A stretch of 64,000 bases of DNA from Oscillospiraceae bacterium (lineage in GTDB: Bacteria > Bacillota > Clostridia > Oscillospirales > Acutalibacteraceae), in contig SVPR01000002.1 of assembly GCA_015065785.1 (NCBI GenBank), positions 62,001 through 126,000 of the forward strand. The letters run 5' to 3'. A program made the position numbers and the translations under genes. Every line of letters begins with the position of its first letter. The first letter of the stretch is position 1. The notes under the pieces are model-generated. The model made no database searches. It was not told the DNA's origin and was given only the letters and a program-made list of their open reading frames with translations. Below, piece after piece: positions 49,298 to 58,754 of this stretch.

Positions 49298-50179
49298 ATG
49301 TTGGATTTTCAGGAAGTTTCAATAGAAGACCGAGAACGAATAAATGAATATTTAAAAAATATAGAAGAACCTTTTTGTGATTTTACTTTTGGTAATTTAT
49401 TTTCCTGGTCAGTTGTAGAAAATACAAAAATTGCATTTTTAAATAATTTTTTATTTATCAGATTTTCAGATGATGAAAAATATTATTATTCTTTTCCGAT
49501 TGGAAACGGTGAAATAAATGATGCAATAAATTTAATAATTGAAGATGCAAAAATAAATAATAAAAAAATAAGATTTGCTTGTCTTACAAAAAATCAGACA
49601 AAAATATTAAAAAATATATTCGGCGAAAAAATAAAAATAAAAGAAAACAGAAATTCTTTTGATTATGTTTATTCGGTTGAAAAATTATCTGCTTTAAAGG
49701 GAAGAAAATATCACTCAAAGAAAAACCATTTTAATTCATTCAAAAAGAAGTTTGATTTTATTTATGAAGAAATAAATAATAAAAATATAAATGAATGTAT
49801 TGCGTTTGTGAATGAGTGGTATGAGCAAAGCGAGAAAAGCCCGATGCTTCTAAAGGAACAACAGGTTTTAAATAATGCGCTTAATAATTATTTTAAATTA
49901 AATTTAATTGGTGCAGTAATTAAAATAAATAACAAAGTAATTGCTTTTTGCGCCGGTGAAAAAATGTTTAAGGAAAATATTTTTTGTACTCACTTTGAAA
50001 AAGCAAGTGCAGATTTCCCAACAGCATACACAGCAATAAATAAATTATTTTCTGAATTTTCAATAAATAATTTTGAGTTTGTAAATAGAGAAGACGATGC
50101 AGGAATTGATGGATTAAGAAAAGCAAAATTATCTTATCATCCTGAAATAATTTTAGAAAAATATTATGCGGAATTTTAA
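49298..50179 (+). CDS. DUF2156-type (GNAT-like fold) protein
   Basis: 293 residues. The opening ERINEYL...CDFTFGNLFSW and the later SKKNHFNSFKK and AINKLFSEF blocks match DUF2156/phosphatidylglycerol lysyltransferase C-terminal-like proteins, a tandem GNAT fold. No membrane segments, so if it aminoacylates a lipid it does so without the MprF flippase. It overlaps the following GNAT gene by 14 bp. The coding sequence is clearly more A-rich (AAA, AAT, ATA) than its neighbours. Confidence 0.82.
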   Translation: MLDFQEVSIEDRERINEYLKNIEEPFCDFTFGNLFSWSVVENTKIAFLNNFLFIRFSDDEKYYYSFPIGNGEINDAINLIIEDAKINNKKIRFACLTKNQTKILKNIFGEKIKIKENRNSFDYVYSVEKLSALKGRKYHSKKNHFNSFKKKFDFIYEEINNKNINECIAFVNEWYEQSEKSPMLLKEQQVLNNALNNYFKLNLIGAVIKINNKVIAFCAGEKMFKENIFCTHFEKASADFPTAYTAINKLFSEFSINNFEFVNREDDAGIDGLRKAKLSYHPEIILEKYYAEF

Positions 50180-51002
50180 AATTAAAAATAAATTACTTTT
50201 AACCGAAAATAAAAATCAGATTAAAAATTTATGGCTGAATAATTTTTTAGATGATGACGAAAAAATTGTTGATGATTTTTTAGGAAATGTTTTTGAAAAT
50301 AAAAAAGGTGTCGGCGCATTTTTTAACGATGAATTAGTTGCGATGATATTATTTTTAAATTCAAAAATAATATTTGAAAATAAAGATAAAAGAGCAGTTT
50401 ATTTTTACGCAGTGTGTACTGATGAAAAATATCGCAATAAAGGCATAATGAAAAGCCTGTTTTCATATGCCAAAGAAAAGGCAAAAGAGCAGGGCTTTGA
50501 AGTTTGCTTTCTGGTTCCTGAAAATGAAGAGCTTTTTAAAATGTATGAGAAGTTTTCATTCGAGAGAACTATATGCTACGAGGAAAAGCTTTTTACTTTT
50601 GAAAATGGTTATGATAAAAACACGATAATCTTATTAACGGATTTTTGTTATAAAGATTATAAGACAATAAGGCTTAACGCTTCACTTAAAACCCCTGTTG
50701 TAATGTGGAGTGAAAAAGAGTTTAACTTTATATTCAACCAAAATAGAAATGATGTTTCTTTTATTTTTTCAAAATCAGGTTATGCAATTTACGAAAAGCA
50801 AAAGGATGAAATTTTAGTTTTTGAGTTTTGTGGAAACGAAAAAGAAATTCCTGATTTGATTTTTAGTAAAGAAACAGATTATAAAAAAATCAGAATGAGA
50901 GTACCAAGGGAAGCAACAAAAACTGATTTTGGTATGACATTCAATTTAGTTGATTCTGATGACGATGTAAATTCAATTTATTTCGGTATGCCTTACGGGT
51001 AA
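50166..51002 (+). CDS. GNAT-family N-acetyltransferase (Eis-like size)
   Basis: 278 residues. The acetyl-CoA motif is CTDEKYRNKGIMKSLFSYAKE (about 79-98, split here), with a second domain after residue 150. This two-part size is like Eis-type acetyltransferases. Its first 14 bp overlap the DUF2156 gene, so the two are translationally coupled and may work together. The A-rich codon use continues through the first half. Substrate unknown. Confidence 0.85.
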   Translation: MRNFKIKNKLLLTENKNQIKNLWLNNFLDDDEKIVDDFLGNVFENKKGVGAFFNDELVAMILFLNSKIIFENKDKRAVYFYAVCTDEKYRNKGIMKSLFSYAKEKAKEQGFEVCFLVPENEELFKMYEKFSFERTICYEEKLFTFENGYDKNTIILLTDFCYKDYKTIRLNASLKTPVVMWSEKEFNFIFNQNRNDVSFIFSKSGYAIYEKQKDEILVFEFCGNEKEIPDLIFSKETDYKKIRMRVPREATKTDFGMTFNLVDSDDDVNSIYFGMPYG

Positions 51003-51030
51003 TTTATCAGGTAAGAGAGGAGTAAGAATT

Positions 51031-51576
51031 ATGGTTTATGTATTTTTAGCAGATGGCTTTGAAGAAATCGAAGCTTTAGCTCCGGTCGATTTTTTGCGAC
51101 GCGCAGGAATCACTGTGAAAACCGTATCATTAAAGGGTAAATCGGCTGTTGGTGCTCATAATATTGAAGTAACTGCTGATATCAATATGGACGATGTTTT
51201 ATTTAATGAAGATGTCGAAGCCATAATTCTTCCGGGTGGAATGCCGGGCTCTCAGAACCTTTTTGAGTCGGCAAGGGTGCACGAGGCAATTGATTTTGCA
51301 GTTAGTAATGACAAGCTGGTTTGTGCAATTTGTGCCGCACCATTCATTTTAGGCAGAAAAGGTCTTTTAGAAAATAAAAATGCTACCTGTTTTCCGGGCT
51401 TTGAGAGTGAATTAAAAGGTGCAAATGTAAAAAATGAAGGCGTTGTCTGCGATGGGAAAATTATTACTGCGCAAGGTGCAGGTGTTGCGTGGGAATTTGG
51501 TGAGCGAATTGCTCGTGAATTAGTAGGCAGTGAAAAATCGCAAAAAATATTATTGGGGCTACAATGGAAAAAATAG
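51031..51576 (+). CDS. DJ-1/PfpI-family protein
   Basis: 181 residues, the standard size. The nucleophile-elbow cysteine is in VCAICAAPFILG (about residue 98-109) and the conserved Glu in FEEIEALAPVDFLRRAG (about 9-25). DJ-1 family proteins act as glyoxalase/deglycase-like stress proteins. Its last 13 bp overlap the 5-FTHF cyclo-ligase gene, so both are co-translated. Confidence 0.93.
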   Translation: MVYVFLADGFEEIEALAPVDFLRRAGITVKTVSLKGKSAVGAHNIEVTADINMDDVLFNEDVEAIILPGGMPGSQNLFESARVHEAIDFAVSNDKLVCAICAAPFILGRKGLLENKNATCFPGFESELKGANVKNEGVVCDGKIITAQGAGVAWEFGERIARELVGSEKSQKILLGLQWKK

Positions 51577-52151
51577 TTGATATCCGCCCGATAAAAAAGC
51601 AAATGCGTTCTTCCTGCAAAGAAGCAAGGCGTTCAATGGATAAAACGCTCAAACAAAATTATGATAAAAAAATTCAGAATAAGCTTTTAAATCTTTTTTT
51701 AGTGCGTGAAGCAGATGTTGTTTTAACTTATGTTTCAACACAAATCGAAGTTAAAACACTCGATTTTATCACAACACTTTTAGAGCAGGGCAAAAAGGTT
51801 GCTGTGCCAAAGTGTCTTAATGATAAAGGCGATATGGATTTTTTTATAATAAATTCTTTAGATGATTTAGAAGATGGCTTTTTTGGTGTCAGAGAACCAA
51901 ATCCTGAAACTGCCACAAAAGCCGTAACAACAGAAAACACTGTGTGCATAGTACCCGCTTTTTTGTTTGATGAAAAAGGGTATCGCCTTGGTTACGGTAA
52001 AGGTTATTACGACAGATTTTTATCTAAATTCCAGGGCAAAACGGTTGGAATATGTTACGAAGAAAATATCCGCGATTCTTTAATGCACGGCAAATTTGAC
52101 CGTCCTGTAGGTTTAATTGTAACCGAAAAAAGAATTGTAGATTTATCATAA
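51564..52151 (+). CDS. 5-formyltetrahydrofolate cyclo-ligase
   Basis: 195 residues. The ATP/substrate motif RLGYGKGYYDRFL (about 142-154) and the basic N-terminal KKQMRSSCKEARR are family hallmarks, with VPAFLFDEKGYRLG before it. The enzyme turns 5-formyl-THF into 5,10-methenyl-THF using ATP. It overlaps the DJ-1 gene and is followed after 39 bp by mltG. Confidence 0.93.
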   Translation: MEKIVDIRPIKKQMRSSCKEARRSMDKTLKQNYDKKIQNKLLNLFLVREADVVLTYVSTQIEVKTLDFITTLLEQGKKVAVPKCLNDKGDMDFFIINSLDDLEDGFFGVREPNPETATKAVTTENTVCIVPAFLFDEKGYRLGYGKGYYDRFLSKFQGKTVGICYEENIRDSLMHGKFDRPVGLIVTEKRIVDLS

Positions 52152-52190
52152 ATCATAGCGTAAAATTCTAAATATCAGAAGGAGTAAATT

Positions 52191-53939
52191 ATGGCTCGAG
52201 ATTACAATGATTATGAAGATCTCTTGAAAAATTTTGATGATTATTCTTCACAGAGCAAGCCTCAGGATACATCAAGAGATATTATGAGCAACAGTAGTGG
52301 CGAAGTTAATAGAGATACAAGGCCGGATATTGAGCGTAAAGCGTTTGTGAAAGACGATTTTAAGCCTACACCAATTCGCTCAGACTCCAGCAGTAATGAT
52401 ATGTATTTCGGAAAGCAAGAGCCACCTACACCAAAAAGAAAGCAAAACCCCAACAGTCCTTTTTACAGGGATCCCGAAAAGGATTTGCCAACGCCTAAAA
52501 GCAGTAGCAGAGGGAATGAGGCTTTCAGAGCGGCAAAGGGTATTTTACCTAAATCAAAGGCTGACGCGTACTTAGATGAGCTTGATAAGGAAGAGACGAG
52601 AAAGCGTAATCGGTTTGAGCGTGAAAACAAAAAATCTTCCTACAAGGGTGAGGTTTATTTTTCAAATCCACCACAAGAAATTAAAGAGGAGGCAGAACGC
52701 CAGAAACGCGAGGGTGCTTCTCCTTATGGTAAATATGCGAGAAATGCCCGTGGTGATAAGGTAACCTCTGCTCCACCTGTAACACCTAAGCAAAGGCGTG
52801 AGTTAGCAATGAAAAAGCGTCAGAAAGAACGCAGAGCGCAAGGACTTTTAAACACAAAGGAAAAGCTTCAGCGTTTAGCAATTTATGTGTTGATTGTTGC
52901 AGTTTCAAGTACAATTCTTTGTTTTTACGGAATCCGTTGTATTAACGATATTCTTGCTATTGAAAAGAAAGATTTTGAATGTGAGGTTACAATTTCTGCA
53001 GGTGCTACTGATAGTGATGTTGTAGGCATTCTTAAAGATAATGACTTAATCAGAAACGAGCTTTTCTGCCGTTTGTTTGTTAAATTAATAAATGGTAGTG
53101 GCGAATATGTTTCAGGCTCTTATACTCTTAATTCTGACTGGGGCCTTGAAAAAATGCTTTCAACAATGCAGGCCGGCAATAATTATACAGAAACTATAAC
53201 ACTTACATTCCCAGAGGGTTATACAATTGACCAGATAGCAGAAAAGCTTGAAGCAAACAAGGTTTGTACTGCATCAAGCTTTATTAAAACAATGCAATCG
53301 GTTGATTTCTCTACGGAATATACATTCCTTAAAAATCAGGCGAATAAGGAATTAAGATTCCGTACTCTTGAGGGTTATATTTATCCTGATACTTATGAAT
53401 TTTATGTTGGTGAAAACGCTTCAAGTGTTGTAAGAAGATTTTTAGACAACTTTGAGTCAAAATGGACTGCTGATTATCAGAAAAAAGCTGAAGAATTAGG
53501 TATGACAGTTGATGAAATTATTACTTTAGCTTCTATTATTCAGGCTGAGGCGGCAAACTCAGGACAAATGAAGGATATTTCTTCAGTGCTCCATAACCGT
53601 CTTGATAAGCCTGCAACATTCCCTCGCTTAGAGTGTGACTCAACTGAAAAATACCTTATCGAAACAATTAAGGCTACTCTTACATCATCAACAACAGATA
53701 CACAGAAATACATTGGTTATCGTGATTTGTATGATACTTACAGCAACGATTGTAAAGGTCTTCCTGTTGGTGCTATTTGTAATCCGGGTGGAACAGCAAT
53801 CAGTGCGGCTCTTAACCCATCTGATACAAATTACAATTACTTCCGTCACGATGTTAAGGGTAATGTTTACTACGCAAATACATTCAGTGAGCATAATCAG
53901 AATGGCTATAAAGCAGCGGCTATTTCAGATGATGAATAA
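52191..53939 (+). CDS. mltG: Endolytic transglycosylase MltG
   Basis: 582 residues. The first 225 residues are cytoplasmic, polar and disordered (Pro, Lys, Asp, Arg-rich), a membrane segment follows at about 229-250, then the extracytoplasmic MltG/YceG domain: LEGYIYPDTYEF, the catalytic Glu in ASIIQAEA (about 449-456), LECDSTEKYL, NTYSND-like YDTYSND and LPVGAICNPG. MltG cuts nascent glycan and sets strand length. The disordered tail is longer than in E. coli MltG (340 residues in all), as in many Firmicutes. Confidence 0.93.
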   Translation: MARDYNDYEDLLKNFDDYSSQSKPQDTSRDIMSNSSGEVNRDTRPDIERKAFVKDDFKPTPIRSDSSSNDMYFGKQEPPTPKRKQNPNSPFYRDPEKDLPTPKSSSRGNEAFRAAKGILPKSKADAYLDELDKEETRKRNRFERENKKSSYKGEVYFSNPPQEIKEEAERQKREGASPYGKYARNARGDKVTSAPPVTPKQRRELAMKKRQKERRAQGLLNTKEKLQRLAIYVLIVAVSSTILCFYGIRCINDILAIEKKDFECEVTISAGATDSDVVGILKDNDLIRNELFCRLFVKLINGSGEYVSGSYTLNSDWGLEKMLSTMQAGNNYTETITLTFPEGYTIDQIAEKLEANKVCTASSFIKTMQSVDFSTEYTFLKNQANKELRFRTLEGYIYPDTYEFYVGENASSVVRRFLDNFESKWTADYQKKAEELGMTVDEIITLASIIQAEAANSGQMKDISSVLHNRLDKPATFPRLECDSTEKYLIETIKATLTSSTTDTQKYIGYRDLYDTYSNDCKGLPVGAICNPGGTAISAALNPSDTNYNYFRHDVKGNVYYANTFSEHNQNGYKAAAISDDE

Positions 53940-53943
53940 AAAT

Positions 53944-53986
53944 AAAAAGTCTGTGGGAATTCTAAAATTTCCACAGACTTTTTTTT
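53944..53986. terminator. Bidirectional terminator between mltG and hemW
   Basis: AAAAAGTCTGTGG and CCACAGACTTTTTTTT form a strong hairpin; the right arm overlaps the hemW stop. Confidence 0.9.
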
Positions 53987-55097
53987 AAATAAATTCTGAA
54001 ATTACACTATTAGAAACTAAAAAGCCTTTTTCGGTAAGAGAGATGCTTTCACCGTCAAAGTAAACTAAGCCTTGCTCTTTCAGGAGAGGGGCTTTTTTAA
54101 ATATGTTTTTTATAGGCGATTCGCCGTAAAGGGCATTTAATTCATTCAGCTTCAAGCCTTGCTTTAAGCGCAGACGAAGCATTATGTATTCTTCCACATC
54201 ACCGCCATCGCAATCAAAGACAGGCGACTCGCCATAAATAAAAGTCTTTATATCGTCAGGAAAATAATAGCGTTTGCCGTTTAAAAATGAGTGTGCAGAT
54301 GGACCAAGCCCTAAATAATTATCCAATAACCAGTATTTTGTGTTATGCTTGCTCTCATAACCGGGTAAAGCAAAATTTGAAATCTCATAATGCTCAAAAC
54401 CGATGTTTTTTAAGTAGTCGCTTGTGCATTCATAAAAATCGCAAACTGTGTTTTCATCAGGTAAATTTAATTTATCTTGCATTTTATAAAAAGGTGTGTT
54501 TTCTTCAAGATTTAATATATAGGCGCTAATGTGCTTAACATCACATTCTTTAATAAAATCAAGCGTTTCCTTAAGCGTTTCAAGGGTTTGCTCAGGTACA
54601 CCGAGCATTATATCCAAAGATATGTTATCAATTTCATTTGTCTTGAATGCGTTAATTATATCAAAAATCCGTTGTTTATCGGCACTTCTGCCGAGTTTTT
54701 TTCTTTCTTTGTCAACAGCAGATTGCATTCCTAAGGAAATTCTGTTGACACCGCATTTTTTGAAATAGGGGATAAGTGCTTCTATATCAGAGTTCGGGTT
54801 GCATTCAACTGTTATTTCTGCATTTTCACTTATATTATAGCTTGTCTTAGCAGAAGTTATAATATTATAAATATCTTCACCAGTTAAAACGGAGGGTGTG
54901 CCACCGCCTAAATAAATGGTATCTGCCTGAAAGCTTTCAGTATTAAAATGCTTTTTAAATCTTGTGTTGTTAGTTATTTCGTCAATCAAGGCTTCAACAT
55001 ATTGCTTATTTAAATCTTCATTGGTACGAAGAGAATAAAAGTCACAATATGGGCATTTTGATTTACAAAATGGAATATGAATATAAATGCCGTTCAT
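53985..55097 (-). CDS. hemW: HemW-type radical SAM protein (coproporphyrinogen III oxidase-like)
   Basis: 370 residues. The radical-SAM site CKSKCPYCDFYS is at residues 11-22, followed by YLGGGTPSVL, ECNPNSD and ISLGMQS. The short N-terminus without the extra HemN residues and the C-terminal extension fit HemW, a heme-trafficking protein, better than a true HemN. It is converging on mltG. Confidence 0.92.
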   Translation of the reverse strand: MNGIYIHIPFCKSKCPYCDFYSLRTNEDLNKQYVEALIDEITNNTRFKKHFNTESFQADTIYLGGGTPSVLTGEDIYNIITSAKTSYNISENAEITVECNPNSDIEALIPYFKKCGVNRISLGMQSAVDKERKKLGRSADKQRIFDIINAFKTNEIDNISLDIMLGVPEQTLETLKETLDFIKECDVKHISAYILNLEENTPFYKMQDKLNLPDENTVCDFYECTSDYLKNIGFEHYEISNFALPGYESKHNTKYWLLDNYLGLGPSAHSFLNGKRYYFPDDIKTFIYGESPVFDCDGGDVEEYIMLRLRLKQGLKLNELNALYGESPIKNIFKKAPLLKEQGLVYFDGESISLTEKGFLVSNSVISEFI

Positions 55098-55121
55098 TAA
55101 ATCACCGAAATGATTATACTA

Positions 55122-55331
55122 TTACGGCTGTGTTTTTTCAATAGCTTCCGCCGCCTTTTCTTGCTTGGCGATTACAAATTTATTTTTGCAACCACCAAAT
55201 TCATGCTTGCATTTTAAATGATTTAAGCATCTGATTTTCTTTTTGCCGTTATAATAAGAGGTTTCCTGAAGAATAATATTCTTTTCAACAACCGAGCAGT
55301 ATTGCTCATAAGTAAATGCGTGTTTGTCCAA
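55122..55331 (-). CDS. Small Cys-containing hypothetical protein
   Basis: About 69 residues if TTG 55331 is the start, chosen because GAAAGG lies 8 bp upstream; a longer reading from ATG 55376 (84 residues) lacks a ribosome site. Four Cys (one near the start; CLNHLKCKHEFGGC later) with His could bind a metal. It sits 25 bp before hemW on the same strand. No family recognised and it may not be expressed. Confidence 0.5.
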   Translation of the reverse strand: MDKHAFTYEQYCSVVEKNIILQETSYYNGKKKIRCLNHLKCKHEFGGCKNKFVIAKQEKAAEAIEKTQP

Positions 55332-55440
55332 AAAAATCAACCTTTCAAAAATATTAGCTCTATAATAAGTATGCACTGAAAAATTGAAATATAATCTTCA
55401 TAATTTTAAAAAAACAAGCATATATTTAAGTGGTGATTTT

Positions 55441-55692
55441 ATGACGGAACTTTATATATTTTTAGGTGTCTTAGGTTTAATTGCACTGTTGATTTTTAAG
55501 GCGAGTAAAAGCTTTTTTAAAGCGTTGTTTACAAGTGTGTTAGGTGGAATGGGTGCAATTTGTGCCGTTGGTGCAATTTCTTATTTTGTGCCAATTTCAA
55601 TAGGTATAAACTGGCTTACTTTAACGCTTTCGGCATTGTTTTCTGTGCCGGGGGTTATAATGATATTACTGCTTAATGTGTTTGTCGTATAA
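55441..55692 (+). CDS. BofA-like protein (sigma-K processing regulator family)
   Basis: 83 residues from ATG 55441 (GGTGA 4-5 bp upstream). Two or three membrane segments and the C-terminal block GINWLTLTLSALFSVPGVIMILLL-type (broken here: GINWLTLTLSAL, SVPGVIMILLL) match BofA, which in Bacillus holds SpoIVFB inactive until sigma-K is needed. The GIN...PGV pattern is the family signature. Together with spoIIIA it supports sporulation. Confidence 0.82.
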   Translation: MTELYIFLGVLGLIALLIFKASKSFFKALFTSVLGGMGAICAVGAISYFVPISIGINWLTLTLSALFSVPGVIMILLLNVFVV

Positions 55693-55693
55693 T

Positions 55694-55730
55694 AAAAACC
55701 CGTTGTATTTTTAGAATACAACGGGTTTTT
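55694..55730. terminator. Bidirectional terminator between bofA-like and PiT genes
   Basis: AAAACCCGTTGTATT and AATACAACGGGTTTTT with a five-base loop. Confidence 0.92.
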
Positions 55731-55734
55731 GATA

Positions 55735-56811
55735 TCAGTTATTGGAATAATTTTGTGTAGCAAAAGCGATTCCGTAAGCCAACAAACCCGCAACGGTTGG
55801 GGAGCTGACCCAGGCAATTGCAATGTTTTTAAACACACCAAAGTTTACAGTGTGAAGTCCACGAGTAAGACCGGCACCAACAACGGCGCCAACTACCGCC
55901 TGAGAAGTGGAAACGGGAATACCCATCCATTTACCCATAATTACAACGGTTAAAGCCATTGCTATAATTACCAGAAAGCCATCCATCTGGCTTATGTCGG
56001 CAATGCTGCCGCCAACAGTCATCATAACACGCTTTGAATATGTCAAAACGCCTATTGCAATAGCAATACCACCGATTGTAGCGGCTACACGAGCATCAGT
56101 AAGAAGATTTGCCGCAACGCCTGTTTTTGAAAATGCGGCGTCATAATAAAGTGCGGTAACATTTGCAGAAGAGTTAACACCAATGCTATAAGAAGCAAAA
56201 GCACCGGCAAATAAATAACCGATTTTTACTATTTTATCGTAGTGACTGAGTGATGAAAACTTATTTTCTATAAATTTGTGGAATAAATAAACTAAAATAA
56301 ACGATATAATTCCTGCACCTAATGGATTTAAAATCCATGTAGAAGCGAATTTTCCTATTTGTGGCAGGTTTACAGCTAAAATTTCAGGGTCTTTATAGTC
56401 CGCATAGAAAAGTCCCCAGCCAATTATAGCACCTGTTATAGATTGGTTAGCTGAAACAGGGAATTTTAAGTAGCTCATTACAAAAACAGTAAGAGCTGCA
56501 CAGGTGAAAATTATGGCTGCTTTAATTGCAGATTTAAGTCGTAAAGTTTCGACCACGCCATTTTTGATAGCCTCTAAAACCTGCGATTCTGAAGCGATTA
56601 CTTCATTACTTGTGGAAAGCTCTGCAACCTTGTCAATGTTATTGGCACCACCAATAAATGCACCTACAATTACAAGAACAGCAATTATAATAACTGCAGT
56701 TCTGTATTTTACAACACGAGTTGCAACTGCCGTTCCGAATGCGTTAGCAGCATCGTTAGTACCAAGCGACCAGCCCATAAATAACCCTGCGAAAAGCAAA
56801 AGGTATATCAT
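55735..56811 (-). CDS. pit: PiT-family inorganic phosphate transporter
   Basis: 358 residues, about ten membrane segments. The two PiT signatures are GTNDAANAFGTAVATR (about 17-32) and the inverted-repeat counterpart VSTSQAVVGAVVGAG (about 311-325). It imports phosphate with H+ or Na+. Its start is 4 bp after the DUF47 gene, a very common Pit operon. Confidence 0.94.
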   Translation of the reverse strand: MIYLLLFAGLFMGWSLGTNDAANAFGTAVATRVVKYRTAVIIIAVLVIVGAFIGGANNIDKVAELSTSNEVIASESQVLEAIKNGVVETLRLKSAIKAAIIFTCAALTVFVMSYLKFPVSANQSITGAIIGWGLFYADYKDPEILAVNLPQIGKFASTWILNPLGAGIISFILVYLFHKFIENKFSSLSHYDKIVKIGYLFAGAFASYSIGVNSSANVTALYYDAAFSKTGVAANLLTDARVAATIGGIAIAIGVLTYSKRVMMTVGGSIADISQMDGFLVIIAMALTVVIMGKWMGIPVSTSQAVVGAVVGAGLTRGLHTVNFGVFKNIAIAWVSSPTVAGLLAYGIAFATQNYSNN

Positions 56812-56815
56812 AAAA

Positions 56816-57475
56816 TCAAGCCTTTCTTGTAACTAACATAATTTGAATTTTATCTGCTAAGTTTTCAATAATATCTGAAAGCTCTGCAATTTTATCTGCG
56901 AAATCACTCATCTGCATTTTTTCAGCGAGAGTGATATCCATTTTGAAAATTCTTTCATAAAGACTTTCTTCAATTGCGTCAACCTGAGATTCATATTTTC
57001 TTATTTCATCAAGAATAGAGTGGTCCTTTAAAAGACCGCCGAAATCTGAGAAAAGAAGGCTTATGCTCTTTCTTAAAACATCGAATTGCTCACGGCTGAT
57101 TGAAATAATATTAAGTAAATCTTCACTGTATTCACCAGGGAAAACAAAGCTTTGAACAACTGACATTTTAGCGTAGCTTTCGCATTTATTGGCAACTGCA
57201 TCACAACCGGTAGCAATTGAAATCAAGTCCTGTCTTGTAGCAGTTAAAAATGAGCTTCCGCTCAAGGAGTCAATCATTTTTCTGAGTGAAATATCCGCAA
57301 CTGCTTCAGCATCGCTGATGCCATTTGCTAAGGTATTTAATGTATCAAAAGAAACATTTGGTGCGGAAGAAGCACGGACAAAGCTCTCAAATTGAATGAG
57401 GCAATTTTCAACATCGTTGATTTGGTCCATAATTAACATATGAACAGGATTATTTTTTGTTTTGTGGTTAAACAT
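56816..57475 (-). CDS. DUF47 (PhoU-like) protein, Pit partner
   Basis: 219 residues, all helical, with the DUF47/TIGR00153-type pattern of three-helix bundles (SDAEAVADI, ESQVDAIEESLY, SDFADKIAELSDIIENLADKI as adjoining blocks). Such proteins modulate Pit phosphate transport. It heads the two-gene operon. Confidence 0.93.
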   Translation of the reverse strand: MFNHKTKNNPVHMLIMDQINDVENCLIQFESFVRASSAPNVSFDTLNTLANGISDAEAVADISLRKMIDSLSGSSFLTATRQDLISIATGCDAVANKCESYAKMSVVQSFVFPGEYSEDLLNIISISREQFDVLRKSISLLFSDFGGLLKDHSILDEIRKYESQVDAIEESLYERIFKMDITLAEKMQMSDFADKIAELSDIIENLADKIQIMLVTRKA

Positions 57476-57550
57476 ATTATTCCTCCAAAAAATTATAATA
57501 ATATATTATACATTATTATACTATAAAAAGTTTTTTCTATCAATAAATAA

Positions 57551-58027
57551 TTATGATTCTTTAATTTTTTTGCCACAGATATGAAGAGGGGTTAATTCTA
57601 AAAGCAAGGTTTCGCTTAAATAATGTTTAATTTCATTTTTTATATATTCTTCATCATCTGTAAATTTGTAACATAGCTTTGTCGTAATATTTTTAATTTT
57701 TTCTTCATCTTCTATTATTTTTATTTCACCAAAAATAATTACACTTTTCACATTAAAAGCCCAATCATTTTCTTCTTTAAAGCCTTGGTCATAAACGCAG
57801 AATGACACTTTATTATTTTCTTTCAGGCTATCAAGTCTATGCCCTGATTTACCGCAATGGAAATATATTTTTTTACTTTCTTCATCATAAAAGTGATTCA
57901 TTGGCGTGCTGTAGGGAAAGCCACCATCACCATTTACAGATAAAACTCCACGAGTTTCGTTTTTTAAGATTTCAAAACATTCTTCTGAAGCTAATGCTTT
58001 GTTTTTTCTTGTTAATTCTCTGAACAT
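57551..58027 (-). CDS. Pyridoxamine-5'-phosphate-oxidase-family flavin protein (NimA-like)
   Basis: 158 residues with the split-barrel pattern: ILKNETRGVLSVNGDGGFPYSTPMNHF at the N-terminus (shown as ILKNETRGVLSV and PYSTPMNHF), KIYFHCGKSGHRLDSL, VSFCVYDQ and VIIFGEIKII. Members bind FMN and act as reductases, nitroimidazole-resistance proteins or orphan binders. Stand-alone gene. Confidence 0.9.
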   Translation of the reverse strand: MFRELTRKNKALASEECFEILKNETRGVLSVNGDGGFPYSTPMNHFYDEESKKIYFHCGKSGHRLDSLKENNKVSFCVYDQGFKEENDWAFNVKSVIIFGEIKIIEDEEKIKNITTKLCYKFTDDEEYIKNEIKHYLSETLLLELTPLHICGKKIKES

Positions 58028-58108
58028 AGTTTCACCAATCTTTCTTTTTGATTATAACACAAATTTTAAAAAAATAAAACTCCGAGAATTAACCCAGAGC
58101 TTGTAATG

Positions 58109-58621
58109 TTACCAATGACCTTTGCAAAGAGCGTGTTCTACAATTGCTGTAAAAATTGTGGTAATTGTGTTAGAGATGATTATTCCCCATATAAGACCTC
58201 GTTGATTTTTAGTATCTTTTTTCACAGTAAAATAAACAACAGGGAATTCAATTATAAGTGTAAGAATTAAATAAGCAATACCAACTGTAAAATGTGGCCC
58301 ACGATCTAATATTTCAGGAAAGTCATATACAGAATATGGAGTTAATGTAATTAAAAATTGTAAAAAATACGGAGTTAAAAAAGAGAGTAAATTCCCCAAT
58401 ATAACAAATGTAATAATTTTATTGAATTTAGAGCTCTTGGAAAAATAATAAATCATTAAAATCTCAATTGCCAAAGTTGCAATAATGACAAATGGTAGTA
58501 TGTAATGCGGGCGGAATGGTGTAAGCCATACCCAAGAGGAATTTGCCAATGCTGATAAAGGAACTGAGAAAAATAAAATAAATGTCATTAAAGAAATATT
58601 TATATTTTTTGTTATGTTCAT
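58109..58621 (-). CDS. Hypothetical membrane protein
   Basis: 171 residues from ATG 58621 (AGGAGT 9 bp upstream). The first 26 residues look like a signal peptide or membrane segment (ISLMTFILFFSVPLSALA), then three or four further membrane segments and a C-terminal short polar tail. No family recognised. Confidence 0.72.
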   Translation of the reverse strand: MNITKNINISLMTFILFFSVPLSALANSSWVWLTPFRPHYILPFVIIATLAIEILMIYYFSKSSKFNKIITFVILGNLLSFLTPYFLQFLITLTPYSVYDFPEILDRGPHFTVGIAYLILTLIIEFPVVYFTVKKDTKNQRGLIWGIIISNTITTIFTAIVEHALCKGHW

Positions 58622-58754
58622 ATTGTGAGTACTCCTGAAAAAATTGTAAGTTATAGAAAATATATCACAATATATAGCCGTGTTCAATAATTGCACAAAA
58701 TCTTAATTTAATCTTAATAGAAATGTAATAAATACTGATTTGAGATGAAAAAAC

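Noticed and set aside
53985..55097. Naming the radical SAM gene hemN
   Set aside because: Short N-terminus and general features fit HemW; no other heme synthesis genes are adjacent.
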